This document shows, piece after piece, positions 35,824 to 45,949 of a DNA stretch of 64,000 nt. Origin of the DNA: Bacillus sp. SM2101. GTDB lineage: Bacteria > Bacillota > Bacilli > Bacillales > SM2101. The position numbers were made by a program, and so were the translations under genes. Position 1 is the stretch's first letter; each line of letters opens with the position of its first letter. The notes below the pieces were generated by a model. That model saw only the letters and a program-made list of their open reading frames with translations, did no database searches and had not been told where the DNA came from. The stretch covers positions 124,001 through 188,000 of the forward strand of contig NZ_JAEUFG010000003.1 in the NCBI RefSeq assembly GCF_018588585.1, given 5' to 3'.

Positions 35824-35846
35824 AAAGCAACCTCAACGGTTGCTTT
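35824..35846 (-). terminator. terminator after murAA
   Basis: AAAGCAACC (35824-35832) pairs perfectly with GGTTGCTTT (35838-35846) with a 5-base loop. T-rich DNA follows on both strands. Confidence 0.75.
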
Positions 35847-35910
35847 TTATTTTAAAATTATTTAATTATATACTTATTGTTACATTCATAGCAGTTGAAA
35901 GGATGGTCCT

Positions 35911-37221
35911 TTAAGCATTCACATCTGTTACATGCTGATCAAAAGGTATTAATTGATCTCTTTGAACCGTTACACGTTCAATATCAGCTCCAAGGCCTGT
36001 TAATTTCTCATGAAAGCTCACATATCCACGATCCAAGTGCTTTAGCTCAGTAACCCTTGTATGCCCTTTAGCAGCTAATCCAGCTAAAATAAGAGCTGCT
36101 GCTGCACGGAGATCTGTAGCAGCTACTTCTGCACCTTGTAAATCTGAACGACCGTTAATAATGACTGAACGTCCTTCAATCTTAATATTACCATTCATTC
36201 GACGAAATTCTTCAACGTGCATAAAGCGGTTTTCAAAAACAGTTTCAGTGATCATGCTAGTGCCTTCTGCACATAACAGTAATGACATCATCTGTGACTG
36301 CATATCTGTAGGAAATCCAGGATGAGGCATCGTTTTTAGATCTACAGCTTTTAACTTTTGAGGACCAATTACTCGTATGCCATCATGTTCCTCAGTAATC
36401 GTTACGCCCATTTCTTCCATCTTTGCTATTAATGAGCTTAAATGTTCCGGTACTGCTCCTTGTACGTATACATCACCACCAGTAATTGCAGCTGCTACCA
36501 TAAAAGTACCCGCTTCAATTCTATCTGGAATCACTTGATGTGTTGTTCCATATAAGGTTTTTACGCCTTCGATACGTATCGTACCAGTTCCAGCACCACG
36601 CACTTTTGCACCCATTTTATTTAAAAAGTTTGCTAAATCGACAATTTCTGGTTCTTTTGCACAATTCTCTATAATCGTTGTTCCTTCAGCTAATGTAGCT
36701 GCCATCAAAATATTTTCAGTAGCTCCTACACTAGGGAAATCTAGGTATATTTTTGCACCTTGTAGTTTTCCATCTACCTTTGCATCAATATATCCATTAC
36801 CAACTTTAACAGTTGCTCCCATCGCTTCGAAGCCTTTTAAATGTTGATCAATTGGTCTTGAGCCAATTGCACATCCACCTGGTAAAGCAATTTTTGCTTG
36901 ACCATTCCTCGCTAATAATGATCCCATTACTAATACAGAAGCCCTCATCTTTCGAACATATTCAAACGGTGCTTCTATCGTTAACTCTCTAGATGCATCA
37001 ACTATAATTTGATTATTGTTAAATGTTACGTCAGCATTTAAATAACGTAACACTTCATTTACCGTGTATACATCGGAGAGCTCAGGTACATCACTTATTA
37101 TACTTTTTCCTTCACTCGCTAATAAAGATGCAGCGATTACAGGTAAAACGGCATTTTTTGCACCTTCTACTTTAACCGTACCACTTAACCTTCTTCCGCC
37201 ACGGACGATGATTTTTTCCAA
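35911..37221 (-). CDS. murAA: UDP-N-acetylglucosamine 1-carboxyvinyltransferase MurA
   Basis: Adds enolpyruvate from PEP to UDP-GlcNAc, the first committed step of peptidoglycan synthesis. The catalytic, fosfomycin-sensitive Cys is near residue 117 in [20 protein letters not shown] at the N terminus and [19 protein letters not shown] in the second domain are typical. Length 436 residues is normal. Position between ywmB and spoIID marks it as the main paralogue MurAA. Confidence 0.96.
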   Translation of the reverse strand: MEKIIVRGGRRLSGTVKVEGAKNAVLPVIAASLLASEGKSIISDVPELSDVYTVNEVLRYLNADVTFNNNQIIVDASRELTIEAPFEYVRKMRASVLVMGSLLARNGQAKIALPGGCAIGSRPIDQHLKGFEAMGATVKVGNGYIDAKVDGKLQGAKIYLDFPSVGATENILMAATLAEGTTIIENCAKEPEIVDLANFLNKMGAKVRGAGTGTIRIEGVKTLYGTTHQVIPDRIEAGTFMVAAAITGGDVYVQGAVPEHLSSLIAKMEEMGVTITEEHDGIRVIGPQKLKAVDLKTMPHPGFPTDMQSQMMSLLLCAEGTSMITETVFENRFMHVEEFRRMNGNIKIEGRSVIINGRSDLQGAEVAATDLRAAAALILAGLAAKGHTRVTELKHLDRGYVSFHEKLTGLGADIERVTVQRDQLIPFDQHVTDVNA

Positions 37222-37257
37222 GGTATATTCCCCTCCGCGTCCATTTTCTATATAATA

Positions 37258-37998
37258 TTAATATTCAGATGTTATGATAGGTGTTCCAACTACAACGTTA
37301 GTCCTCCCACCTAACCCTGTACTACGCAAGGCTACTTGTATATTGATCGGTTCAGTTTTTGTTGGAATAATATCTTTCCAATCATCAGTATATGCAGAAA
37401 TTGAGACAAATGTCTCTTCGTTCAACGCCTCAATTGCTCTAGCATTAAATTGTTGTAGTATTTTGTCCGCTCGTTTATACAAAACCTCTTCAATCTTATC
37501 ATTTAAATAGCCCTTGATACAAGTAAAAATTGTGACATCATCAGTAAAAATGTCAGCTATTCTGTTTTTTGTAGTGCTATTTACACTAGTCCAATCGGTG
37601 TGATTTCCTTTCACCTCATAAAATAGGTATGAATACCGATGTCCATTGTCATATGATGAGATGAGCTTTACAATTTCTGTTTGGTTTTTTTCCAAGTGCT
37701 CAAATGTCCCAACAGCTTCCCATTTATTTGAACTTTCAGAAATATCCCAATTAAAGTTGCCAGTCTTCTCCTTAAGCTCCTCTATCCGTTGTTCGAATTC
37801 CACCTGATCGCTGATTTCTAATGCCTGTCTACTGTAGAGGCTCCATTCTTCGATCGTAATATGATTATTTTCGTATACATTTGCAATTTCCTCTAGTTTA
37901 TTTACAGACTCATTTGCACTAGTCATCGAATTTCCATAAATACTTAGTAAAATCATTACAATAAATAACATACATATTTTATGAAGCTTATTTTTCAT
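37258..37998 (-). CDS. ywmB: YwmB family protein (TATA-box-binding-like fold)
   Basis: Secreted or membrane-anchored protein of about 246 residues with a signal-anchor at residues 6-26 (ICMLFIVMILLSIYGN). The mature part alternates strands and helices and ends with SAYTDDWKDIIPT and NIQVALRSTGLGGRTNVVVGTP, a pattern of the YwmB family with a TATA-box-binding-like fold. The start at 37998 follows GGAGAGG; 40 further in-frame codons upstream are not plausible. It sits 36 bases before murAA. Function unknown in the family. Confidence 0.85.
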   Translation of the reverse strand: MKNKLHKICMLFIVMILLSIYGNSMTSANESVNKLEEIANVYENNHITIEEWSLYSRQALEISDQVEFEQRIEELKEKTGNFNWDISESSNKWEAVGTFEHLEKNQTEIVKLISSYDNGHRYSYLFYEVKGNHTDWTSVNSTTKNRIADIFTDDVTIFTCIKGYLNDKIEEVLYKRADKILQQFNARAIEALNEETFVSISAYTDDWKDIIPTKTEPINIQVALRSTGLGGRTNVVVGTPIITSEY

Positions 37999-38165
37999 CT
38001 CTCGCCACTTCCTCTCCTTATTTTCATTGTTGCCACAACAACGCAGTTCATACTTGGAAAAACTCGTCATCTTTAGACAAGAAAATAAGTGAAGGAAAGT
38101 AAACACGTTACTATGCAAATGGGTTACTAATATGACTGTTAAGTATTAAGCAGATGGCAACTTAG

Positions 38166-39173
38166 TCATAGCTTTGCGGAATGAGCCTTTACTATTTCAT
38201 TTAGATTTGTAAATGAAAGCTCGTACTGTCTGTTTTTAAAATTCCCAGAATATTGTAGATTTAGCGATGCCAATATTTTTGTGGCAATGGATATGGAAGG
38301 TAGCTGAAGAAATTCACGTAATTGTTTGTTAGAAATAATTGGGCTAATGAGGAGATAAAAATCTTTTAAAGCATAAACATGAGCATTTTCAATATTCGAT
38401 TTACATACGGGACAACTCCAAGCACCTCGTTGTCGATGTAACGGAAGGGTAGTACATATTGGACAATGAACTCCTGTAATGATCTCAGAGGGTTGAATGT
38501 GAAATTTTTGTAACACATCCGGATATGTTGGAGAATGTTGTTTTACGAGCAGTTGGATTATTTTATTAAGGTCTCTCTTAGTTAATATTTCTTTTTTATA
38601 TACGGAAGCTAGATCGTTTAATTTGGCTGGGAGTGATGCAGCGTGGATCACTTTTTGAGAGGTTTCCTTAAAGTGGGAAGTGGTTTTTATAATTGTTGAA
38701 GGCTTGCTTATGACGATGAGTGATATAACTGGTATAGATGGATATTTATACTTTGTTAGCAAATTTTTCAGTTGACTTTCTTGCCTACTAGTTTGTAAAA
38801 AGGGGTCAGGAAATGCCTCTTCATTTCCATCTAATTCTCGAATCAGCTGGTGAAAGGTTCGGTCGAATGTGAGTGTGCCAGAGATGTTCTTCACTTCAAT
38901 AATGAGAATAAAACATGCCGATATGATGAGTGTATCTAGCTGAAAATAACGGTTTTCACTATCGGGAATTCTTAAATCATGTAGTATGAAATACTTTTCA
39001 CTTGGGAGAAAGTCAAAATAATAATCAAGCGACTTCTCTCCTCGAAATCCAGCATACGCTTTTGCTAATTCTTCACTAAGGATCTCTTTTTTGGAGTGTG
39101 TAGGTGGCAACCGTCTTAATAAAGCCTCTAATTTTTCTATCTTAGGTGGGATTTGCCTTTCTTTTTTGATCAT
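38166..39173 (-). CDS. NERD domain protein with zinc ribbon
   Basis: The nuclease-related domain (NERD) spans about residues 45-160, with GEKSLDYYF, LDTLIISACFILIIEVKNISG (Asp and Glu-Val-Lys catalytic-type residues) and ESQLKNLL. Near residue 240 a zinc ribbon has CPIC and CPVC about 22 residues apart. The C-terminal 80 residues are helical. NERD proteins are predicted DNA-processing nucleases; no activity is proven here. GAGGTGA precedes the ATG. It lies between ywmB and ywzB, with a 21-bp tandem array 120 bases upstream. In B. subtilis, from memory, no NERD gene occupies this position. Confidence 0.85.
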   Translation of the reverse strand: MIKKERQIPPKIEKLEALLRRLPPTHSKKEILSEELAKAYAGFRGEKSLDYYFDFLPSEKYFILHDLRIPDSENRYFQLDTLIISACFILIIEVKNISGTLTFDRTFHQLIRELDGNEEAFPDPFLQTSRQESQLKNLLTKYKYPSIPVISLIVISKPSTIIKTTSHFKETSQKVIHAASLPAKLNDLASVYKKEILTKRDLNKIIQLLVKQHSPTYPDVLQKFHIQPSEIITGVHCPICTTLPLHRQRGAWSCPVCKSNIENAHVYALKDFYLLISPIISNKQLREFLQLPSISIATKILASLNLQYSGNFKNRQYELSFTNLNEIVKAHSAKL

Positions 39174-39294
39174 TCTATCACCTCACATTATTTTTTTGAA
39201 GAATTCTTCACCTGTTACTCGTTCTCCTTTAATTTTCTTACATTCTTTTCATTATCTTAACAACAATAGAAGCTGTACTTGTCCGAATTTTGGG

Positions 39295-39629
39295 TTTTAC
39301 TGTCCAAACTTGGGGCTTTACTATCCGAACTTCGCGTTTACTATCCAAACTCGGGGCTTTACTATCCGAACTATGGGTTTTACTATCCAATCTTGGGGTT
39401 TTACTATCCAAACTTGGCCTTTTTCTATCCAAACTAAGCCTTTTTCTATCCGAACTTAGGGCTTTACTATCCAAACTATGCCTTTTACTATCCAAACTTG
39501 AGGTTTTACTATCCAATCTTGGCCTTTTACTATCCAAACTACACCTTTTTCTATCCGAACTATGCGTTTTACTATCCAAACTAAGCACTTTACTATCCAA
39601 ATCATACGTGATACTATGCAAAGTTCACT
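39295..39629. repeat. tandem array of about 16 units of a 21-bp repeat
   Basis: Consecutive units follow the pattern TTTTACTATCCAAACTTGGGG, with the core TTTACTATCC nearly constant and the last five bases variable. Fourteen of the sixteen units are exactly 21 bases and well conserved. One unit (39337-39356) is 20 bases long, and the last (609-629 of this kilobase) is degenerate. It lies upstream of the NERD gene. Reading frames cross it on both strands, but the 20-base unit and the lack of ribosome binding sites argue against a protein. Confidence 0.85.
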
Positions 39630-39651
39630 CTATGCAGTTTTAAGTACAAAT

Positions 39652-39885
39652 TTAGCTAAATAACGTTGTAATTTGTTTCGACCAGAAAAGGTAGTCTAAA
39701 AAGAAGTTACTAATGGTTGAACCGAGTGCAATTGTGATTAAAATAAATAATGTTCGAGCTTGGAATACACGATTTTTTTTAAAAAGCTTTTCAAAATTTA
39801 GCGATTGTAGTGCCCACCATGTAATTGTAATAAATATCAAATGTGATAGGATGCTAACAAGCGCATCTATACCATAATTTGTCAT
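39652..39885 (-). CDS. ywzB: YwzB-like membrane protein (DUF1146)
   Basis: A 77-residue integral membrane protein with two helices (about 8-28 and 45-65). The spacing matches the DUF1146 family, which contains B. subtilis YwzB. WWALQSLNFEKLFKKN forms the basic cytoplasmic loop. GGGAGG is well placed before the ATG. Its place next to the murAA-ywmB region agrees with ywzB. Function unknown. Confidence 0.8.
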   Translation of the reverse strand: MTNYGIDALVSILSHLIFITITWWALQSLNFEKLFKKNRVFQARTLFILITIALGSTISNFFLDYLFWSKQITTLFS

Positions 39886-39996
39886 AATTATATACCTCCC
39901 ATCGTTTTTCAGGTAGTTTGCTATTGATCTTCTTTACTTGAAAAACTGCTCCGTTCATAGCATTTTTCAATTAGAACCACTGAGCCTTCCCACAAA

Positions 39997-40026
39997 AAGG
40001 AGAGGTGGCATTGTCCACCTCTCCTT
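39997..40026 (-). terminator. terminator of the nuo operon
   Basis: A perfect 12-bp stem, AAGGAGAGGTGG (39997-40008) with CCACCTCTCCTT (40015-40026), has a 6-base loop and is followed on the minus strand by TTTTTGTG. Confidence 0.85.
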
Positions 40027-40168
40027 CTATCTTATCAATAAACCCCTATATTTGTGAATTCAAATGACCAATGGACGCTTCGACGGTGAGTGTTTACTTT
40101 CACTCCACCTTGCTTTCAATGTCTCATTCCTTTATAAGAGCTATAAAACTTTGCCCTTTCGGCCTCAA

Positions 40169-41689
40169 CTAGCGTACAAAATCATTAAAATAGTTAAAAG
40201 TGTCGTATAAAAAGTCAAATGCAATGCCAGGAAGTAACCCTAGAAGGATTGTACCAATTGCACAAATGACGATAACAGCTATGACACCAAATGAGATGTT
40301 AAATGCACCTTGCGATGGCGCAGGACGAAAGAACATTTGCGTCAATATGCCGAAATAATAGAAATATGATATGACAGTCGTCACGATTAAAATCGATGCG
40401 AGTACGTAATGGCTAGGAACAGAAGCAAATGCGCTTATAAATATATTTAGCTTCCCAATAAATCCTGCTGTTCCAGGAATACCTGCAAGCGATAATATAT
40501 AGATGGTCATCGTCACTGCTAAAATTGGTGAGCGTTTATATAGACCAGCAAATTGGCTGATATCCTCAGAACCTGATTTATCAGTGATTAGTTGTAATAC
40601 CGCAAATGCGCCTAAATTCATTAGTAAATACGCAGCTAAGTAAAACCAAATAGTGTCAATCATAAATGGTGAGAGTGTGACAAAAGCTACTAATACGTAC
40701 CCAGCATGAGCGATACTAGAGTAGGCGAGCATACGTTTAACATTTCTTTGTTTTAACGCAATGGTATTACCAATAATCATCGATGCTCCTGCTAAGAATG
40801 CAATGTAATCTTGCATTTCGAAAAACATCCAATTCCCACTTGTTCCTCCTGCTGGTGTTCGTGGAAAAATGGATAAGAACAGACGCATAATAATTACAAA
40901 ACCAGCCGTTTTTGATACTACACTTAAAAACGCAGTTACTGGTGTAGGTGCCCCTTGATAGACATCTGGTGCCCACATATGAAAAGGTGCAGCTGCTAGT
41001 TTAAACGCCAAGCCAACGAACATAATTAAAAATGCCAATGATAACATGTATTGCAAGTTCGTATCGTAAATTGTTGAAAGCTGGTATGCAATTTCAATTA
41101 CATTTGTAGTACCTGTTAATCCATAAATATAACTCATTCCAAACAACGTTAGTGCTGTGGCAATTCCACCATTTACTACATATTTCATCGCTGATTCATT
41201 TGATAGCTGATTCTTTTTGCGCAATCCAGCTAATATATATGATGAAATAGAAAGTAATTCAAGGCCGACAAATAGTGTAATCATATCTCCACTTGAAGTC
41301 ATAATCATAGCGCCTAGTAGTGCAGTTAAAAATAAATAATAGAATTCACCACGGTATTCTAGCTTATCTTTTGGCTGATAGCTCATAGAAAGCAATAACA
41401 CTAAGCCAGCACCTACTAGCAATAATAGCTTAAATGCTTTACCGAAAGAGTCAAGTCGATACGTATCATATAAAATGGATGTCACGTCTTTATCGAATGA
41501 TCCTACTAAAAAGATAATAGCAACGACAATTCCAGCAATGCCTAACCACGCGAGTGGCTTACGACTTTTATTTTGCCCCATAAATAAGTCTATTAATGAA
41601 AGAAGGGTTGCAACACCGAGGATGACGAACTCTGGTGCCATAATTCCCCATTCGTAACTAAGCAAAGTATCGAGATCCATCCCGCTCAC
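40169..41689 (-). CDS. nuoN: NADH-quinone oxidoreductase subunit N
   Basis: Antiporter-like proton-channel subunit of complex I with about 14 membrane helices (506 residues). Conserved residues of the family are visible: the Glu in the MITLFVGLELLSISSYIL helix, the Lys in FKLAAAPFHMWAPDVYQGAP and the later Lys in LKQRNVKRMLAYSSIAHAG. Last gene of the operon; its start overlaps the nuoM stop by four bases. Confidence 0.95.
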   Translation of the reverse strand: MSGMDLDTLLSYEWGIMAPEFVILGVATLLSLIDLFMGQNKSRKPLAWLGIAGIVVAIIFLVGSFDKDVTSILYDTYRLDSFGKAFKLLLLVGAGLVLLLSMSYQPKDKLEYRGEFYYLFLTALLGAMIMTSSGDMITLFVGLELLSISSYILAGLRKKNQLSNESAMKYVVNGGIATALTLFGMSYIYGLTGTTNVIEIAYQLSTIYDTNLQYMLSLAFLIMFVGLAFKLAAAPFHMWAPDVYQGAPTPVTAFLSVVSKTAGFVIIMRLFLSIFPRTPAGGTSGNWMFFEMQDYIAFLAGASMIIGNTIALKQRNVKRMLAYSSIAHAGYVLVAFVTLSPFMIDTIWFYLAAYLLMNLGAFAVLQLITDKSGSEDISQFAGLYKRSPILAVTMTIYILSLAGIPGTAGFIGKLNIFISAFASVPSHYVLASILIVTTVISYFYYFGILTQMFFRPAPSQGAFNISFGVIAVIVICAIGTILLGLLPGIAFDFLYDTFNYFNDFVR

Positions 41690-43212
41690 CCTCCTATTCC
41701 TAACATAATAGTCTCAATAGTTGATTTTAACGGCTCTGATAGAACAGTTGGGTATACACCTATTAAGATAATAAAACCGAGTAATACGAGTGCAGGAACC
41801 ATTTCTACTCCTTTGAAATCAGCTAGTTTCCCATATGATTGCTTTGCAGTTCCAAATGTAACTTGCAACACTGCTCGTAGTAAATAAGCTGCTGTCAAAA
41901 TAATCCCAAGTGCCCCTATTGCTGCAATGACAGGCATTTCTTTAAATAAACCAGCAAATGCCATGAATTCACTTACGAACCCTGACATGCCAGGTAATCC
42001 TAATGATGCCATTGCCCCAGCAAGTAAGAACCCTGCTGTTAATGGCATCGCCTTGGCTAAACCACCAAGCTTGTCAATCGATGAGGTGTTGACACGTTCA
42101 TACATTACACCTACGAGGAAGAACAACAATGCTGAAATTAAGCCGTGTGATACGACTTGAAAAATCGCACCTTGAATGCCAGCCTCATTTAATGCAGCTA
42201 GTCCAATTAACACAATTCCCATATGTGAAATACTTGAATAAGCTAGTACCATTTTTAAGTCTGTTTGAATAAGTGCTAAAAATGCACCATATAACAGGTT
42301 AATAACACCTAATATCGCTAGCCATATTGCTATTGACTCAAACTCGTTCGGGAATAACCCCATACCAAACCGAATGAGACCGAAAGCACCGATTTTTAAT
42401 AGGACACCTGAGTGAAGCATTACAATGGCTGGTGGTGCTTGGACGTGAACACGTAGCATCCAGCTATGTAACGGAAATATAGGTAGCTTCACGCCAAATG
42501 CAACAATAAGTGCAATGAGTAACCCAAAACGAAGTTGTTCAGAAACCGGAAAGAAAAATTGAATTTGATCGACAGGGTAGCTTAAGGCAACCTTAAGATC
42601 CTCAAAATTGGCTGTTCCAGTTTTCGCAAATAAGATAATAATAACGATTAATAGGATAGCTGAACCAATCCCATTATAGATTAAGAAGCTGAACGCTGCT
42701 TTTTCTTTGGCAAAATAGCCCCATTTTCCAATGAGGAAAAACATTGGAATAAGCGTTACTTCGAAGAAGATAAAGAATAAGATAAGGTTCCCAGCAGTAA
42801 AAACGCCGAGCATACCAATTTCTAATAACAGGAAAAGCATGAAATAGCCTTTCCATTCTTTTTTAATATGAATAGACGCGATCGCCGCTAGAGTCGAAAG
42901 GACTGTTGTAAGTACGATCATGACGAGTGCTAGACCGTCTAGACTTAGCTCATAATCAATTCTCCAAGCAAATTCAGGTACCCCTGGAAACTGACCTAAA
43001 TGAATCCATTCATATTTTTCAGCATATTGACTTAAAGCTTCACCAGTTACATATTTCACAAAAACAATGAGTGATAAGCATAATGCAGGTAATGTTGCTA
43101 AAAAACCTACAAGCTTAATTTGCTTCTCTTGCGTTTTAGGAATCAACATGAGAAGAATAATTCCTAGCAATGGGGAGAATATTAATAGTGATAAATAGAA
43201 AGATGCGTTCAT
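41686..43212 (-). CDS. nuoM: NADH-quinone oxidoreductase subunit M
   Basis: Antiporter-like membrane subunit (508 residues). NLILFFIFFEVTLIPMFFLIG holds the conserved Glu. VKLPIFPLHSWMLRVHVQAPPA and TDLKMVLAYSSISHMG carry the central Lys and His residues of the proton path. The start overlaps the nuoL stop and the stop overlaps the nuoN start, so the three genes are translationally coupled. Confidence 0.96.
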   Translation of the reverse strand: MNASFYLSLLIFSPLLGIILLMLIPKTQEKQIKLVGFLATLPALCLSLIVFVKYVTGEALSQYAEKYEWIHLGQFPGVPEFAWRIDYELSLDGLALVMIVLTTVLSTLAAIASIHIKKEWKGYFMLFLLLEIGMLGVFTAGNLILFFIFFEVTLIPMFFLIGKWGYFAKEKAAFSFLIYNGIGSAILLIVIIILFAKTGTANFEDLKVALSYPVDQIQFFFPVSEQLRFGLLIALIVAFGVKLPIFPLHSWMLRVHVQAPPAIVMLHSGVLLKIGAFGLIRFGMGLFPNEFESIAIWLAILGVINLLYGAFLALIQTDLKMVLAYSSISHMGIVLIGLAALNEAGIQGAIFQVVSHGLISALLFFLVGVMYERVNTSSIDKLGGLAKAMPLTAGFLLAGAMASLGLPGMSGFVSEFMAFAGLFKEMPVIAAIGALGIILTAAYLLRAVLQVTFGTAKQSYGKLADFKGVEMVPALVLLGFIILIGVYPTVLSEPLKSTIETIMLGIGG

Positions 43213-45077
43213 CCGATATACCCCCCTGTCAAAGCAAAGATCACTAATAAGATTGCTAAACCAATAATAGTCACTGCACCATACATTTGAATCTGACCAT
43301 TTTGCAGCTTGGACCCTATTCTACCTATGCTTTGTGTAAATAATGCAATGCCATTCACTATACCTTCAACGATAAATTTCTCAATATATTTCATAAATAA
43401 GCTAATCACTTTAGTCGAGTAAACAACCGTTGCTTGATAAAACTCATCTATGTAATACTTATTTAACAAAATGTTATAAACAATCGATTCACGTGAAGAA
43501 AAGGTATCCCTTGCAAGTGATTTTTTCCCATACATTAAATATGCTAGAAAAATACCGACAAATGAAACGACCGTTGCCACAATCATAATCCATGCTGGGG
43601 CTTTAATATGTGCAGCTTCCAAGTATTCATTTCCTTCTGCCAACCAATCACCTAAGAACGTTCCAAACCAAGGTGTATTTATGTATCCAGCTACAATCGC
43701 TAAAATAGCTAACACAATCATCGGAAACGTCATCGATAACGGTGACTCGTGTACCTCTTTCGTAGTTCCATTTTGTTTTCCCGTAAATACTAAAAAGAAT
43801 AAGCGGAACATATAAAATGCTGTGAAGAATGCTGCAATGACAGCGATCCAAAACAACCCATAATTGCCATGAGTCCATGTCGCAACTAAAATTTCTTCTT
43901 TACTGAAAAACCCAGAAAGCAATGGTACTCCGCTAATTGCTAACGTACCAATTAAAAATAACGGACCTGTGAGACGCAGCTTTTTCCATAAACCACCCAT
44001 CTCATTAATGTTCTGCGTGTGAACTGCGTGAATGACACTACCAGCTGCTAAGAATAGCAATGCCTTAAAGAATGCATGTGTTGTCAGGTGAAATACCCCA
44101 GCAACATAGCCGGCAGAGCCTAGTGCAAGCATCATATACCCTAACTGACTAACCGTTGAATAAGCTAGCACTCGTTTAATATCCGTTTGAACAAGTCCGA
44201 TCGATGCAGCAAATATCGCTGTAAAGCCACCAATAATAGCAACTGTTGTCAATGCTGTTTCACTTGCAGTAAACAATGGAAACATCGATGCAACCAAATA
44301 TACCCCTGCAGCTACCATCGTCGCCGCATGTATAAGTGCGGATACAGGTGTCGGACCTTCCATCGCATCAGGAAGCCATGAATGTAATGGAAACTGACCT
44401 GACTTACCCATCGCTCCAATAAAAATTAAAATAGCTGTTAATGTAATCATTTCCATTGGTATCACATTTGTTGATACTGCATGAAAAATGTCATCATATT
44501 CAAAGCTACCGACCTGCCAAAATAATAGAATCATACCAATGAATAGTCCTACATCACCGATTCTTGTCATGATAAACGCCTTTTTGGCAGCTGCTTTCGC
44601 ATCCTCTTTATAAAAATAAAAACCGATTAATAAGAATGATCCTACACCAACTAACTCCCAAAATACATATGTTTGAAGTAGGTTTGGTGAAATCACTAAT
44701 CCTAGCATAGAAAATGTAAATAACCCTAGATATGCATAAAATACTGGAAACCGTTCATCTCCATGCATATATCCCTTTGAATAAAGGTGTACAAGAAAAC
44801 TGACAAGCGTCACTACTACTAGCATTAGTGCATTTAATTGATTGATTTCAAATCCCGCTGTTAAGTTGATATTCCCAATCGTAAGCCATGTACCTTCTTG
44901 CTTAAATGTTGGTTCACTTAGCCGTTCTACCAATACGAAAATTGCCAATGTGAAAGATACCAACGTCATGAGAATACCTACATATGCACTCCCCTCCTTC
45001 AAACGCTTACCAATCAGGAGAAGAAGCACAAAAGAAACTAACGGGAAAAGCGGTATTAACCATGCATATTCCATCAT
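43209..45077 (-). CDS. nuoL: NADH-quinone oxidoreductase subunit L
   Basis: Largest antiporter-like membrane subunit (622 residues). ETYVFWELVGVGSFLLIGFYF-like helix, KSGQFPLHSWLPDAMEGPTPVSA and TDIKRVLAYSTVSQLGYMM are conserved channel motifs. The C-terminal part (residues about 500-620) includes the amphipathic lateral helix region and the last membrane helix. It follows nuoK by 46 bases. Confidence 0.96.
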   Translation of the reverse strand: MMEYAWLIPLFPLVSFVLLLLIGKRLKEGSAYVGILMTLVSFTLAIFVLVERLSEPTFKQEGTWLTIGNINLTAGFEINQLNALMLVVVTLVSFLVHLYSKGYMHGDERFPVFYAYLGLFTFSMLGLVISPNLLQTYVFWELVGVGSFLLIGFYFYKEDAKAAAKKAFIMTRIGDVGLFIGMILLFWQVGSFEYDDIFHAVSTNVIPMEMITLTAILIFIGAMGKSGQFPLHSWLPDAMEGPTPVSALIHAATMVAAGVYLVASMFPLFTASETALTTVAIIGGFTAIFAASIGLVQTDIKRVLAYSTVSQLGYMMLALGSAGYVAGVFHLTTHAFFKALLFLAAGSVIHAVHTQNINEMGGLWKKLRLTGPLFLIGTLAISGVPLLSGFFSKEEILVATWTHGNYGLFWIAVIAAFFTAFYMFRLFFLVFTGKQNGTTKEVHESPLSMTFPMIVLAILAIVAGYINTPWFGTFLGDWLAEGNEYLEAAHIKAPAWIMIVATVVSFVGIFLAYLMYGKKSLARDTFSSRESIVYNILLNKYYIDEFYQATVVYSTKVISLFMKYIEKFIVEGIVNGIALFTQSIGRIGSKLQNGQIQMYGAVTIIGLAILLVIFALTGGYIG

Positions 45078-45122
45078 CGTATCACGATCCCCTTTTTTTA
45101 GTCAGTGAAGATAAACTGTCCA

Positions 45123-45437
45123 TTAATGCTTCATCGAATCCATTTCGTCGATGTTAACTGTCTTTCGATTACGATATAGCGCCATTAAGATAGCTAAACC
45201 AACCGCCGCCTCTGCTGCAGCAATAGTTATCGTAAAAAGGGAAAAGATTTGACCAGTAATATTTGGATTGACTCCAAATTTACTAAATGCTACTAAATTA
45301 ATATTTACAGCATTGAGCATTAGCTCAATCGAAATGAGCACAATGACCATATTTTTTTTTGTCAGCGCACCATACAAGCCTAAGCAGAATAAAAACAACG
45401 CTAATAATAAATAACCAGCTAAAGGAGTTGAACTCAT
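45123..45437 (-). CDS. nuoK: NADH-quinone oxidoreductase subunit K
   Basis: Small membrane subunit (104 residues, three helices). The two conserved membrane Glu residues are in [20 protein letters not shown] and [21 protein letters not shown]. Its ATG overlaps the nuoJ stop. Confidence 0.96.
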   Translation of the reverse strand: MSSTPLAGYLLLALFLFCLGLYGALTKKNMVIVLISIELMLNAVNINLVAFSKFGVNPNITGQIFSLFTITIAAAEAAVGLAILMALYRNRKTVNIDEMDSMKH

Positions 45438-45949
45438 TTATTGTCTGCCTCCTCATCATCTTTTTTTGCTAAAATAATAGCCCCAATCAGTGCTACAAGC
45501 AAAAGAACAGACATTAACTCAAACGGTATAACAAATTTAGAATAAAGGGCTATACCTATCTGCTTTGTATTTTCTACATGTAAGGTAGTCGCTTGTTGAC
45601 CGAAATCAAGATTAACAATTCCTAGCATGACAACGATTCCAAAAGCTATGACACCTATTAAGGTAAGAAGCTTACGCAGCATGCTTGCCTTAGAGTCACC
45701 CGTTTCATCATTATGACGAGTCAGCATAATACCAAACAACATAATAATCGTAATAGCACCAGAGTATATTAATATTTGAACAGCCGCTACAAATTCTGCA
45801 GACAACAGGACATAAACACCAGCAATACTAATAAACGTAAACACAAGTGAAATGACCATGTGTACTACCTTTGTTAGAGACAACATGAGGATACTGCCAA
45901 TTATAGCGATTAGTGAAAGTACTATTAGTGCTATAAATTCACCGCTCAT
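45434..45949 (-). CDS. nuoJ: NADH-quinone oxidoreductase subunit J
   Basis: Membrane subunit of 171 residues with five helices. [20 protein letters not shown] and [16 protein letters not shown] are the conserved third-helix region that bends during coupling. The stop overlaps the nuoK start, and the start overlaps the nuoI stop. Confidence 0.95.
   Translation of the reverse strand: MSGEFIALIVLSLIAIIGSILMLSLTKVVHMVISLVFTFISIAGVYVLLSAEFVAAVQILIYSGAITIIMLFGIMLTRHNDETGDSKASMLRKLLTLIGVIAFGIVVMLGIVNLDFGQQATTLHVENTKQIGIALYSKFVIPFELMSVLLLVALIGAIILAKKDDEEADNK

Noticed and set aside
39295-39629. CRISPR array
   Set aside because: Repeats are only 21 bases and directly adjacent without unique spacers, and no cas genes are present. 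The second array (60681-60911) fails in the same way.
39238-39643. A repetitive protein with LDSK or SKL repeats coded by either strand of the 21-bp array
   Set aside because: Open frames in several registers follow from a 21-base period (7 codons) lacking stops. There is no ribosome binding site, and a 20-base unit breaks the frame in the middle.
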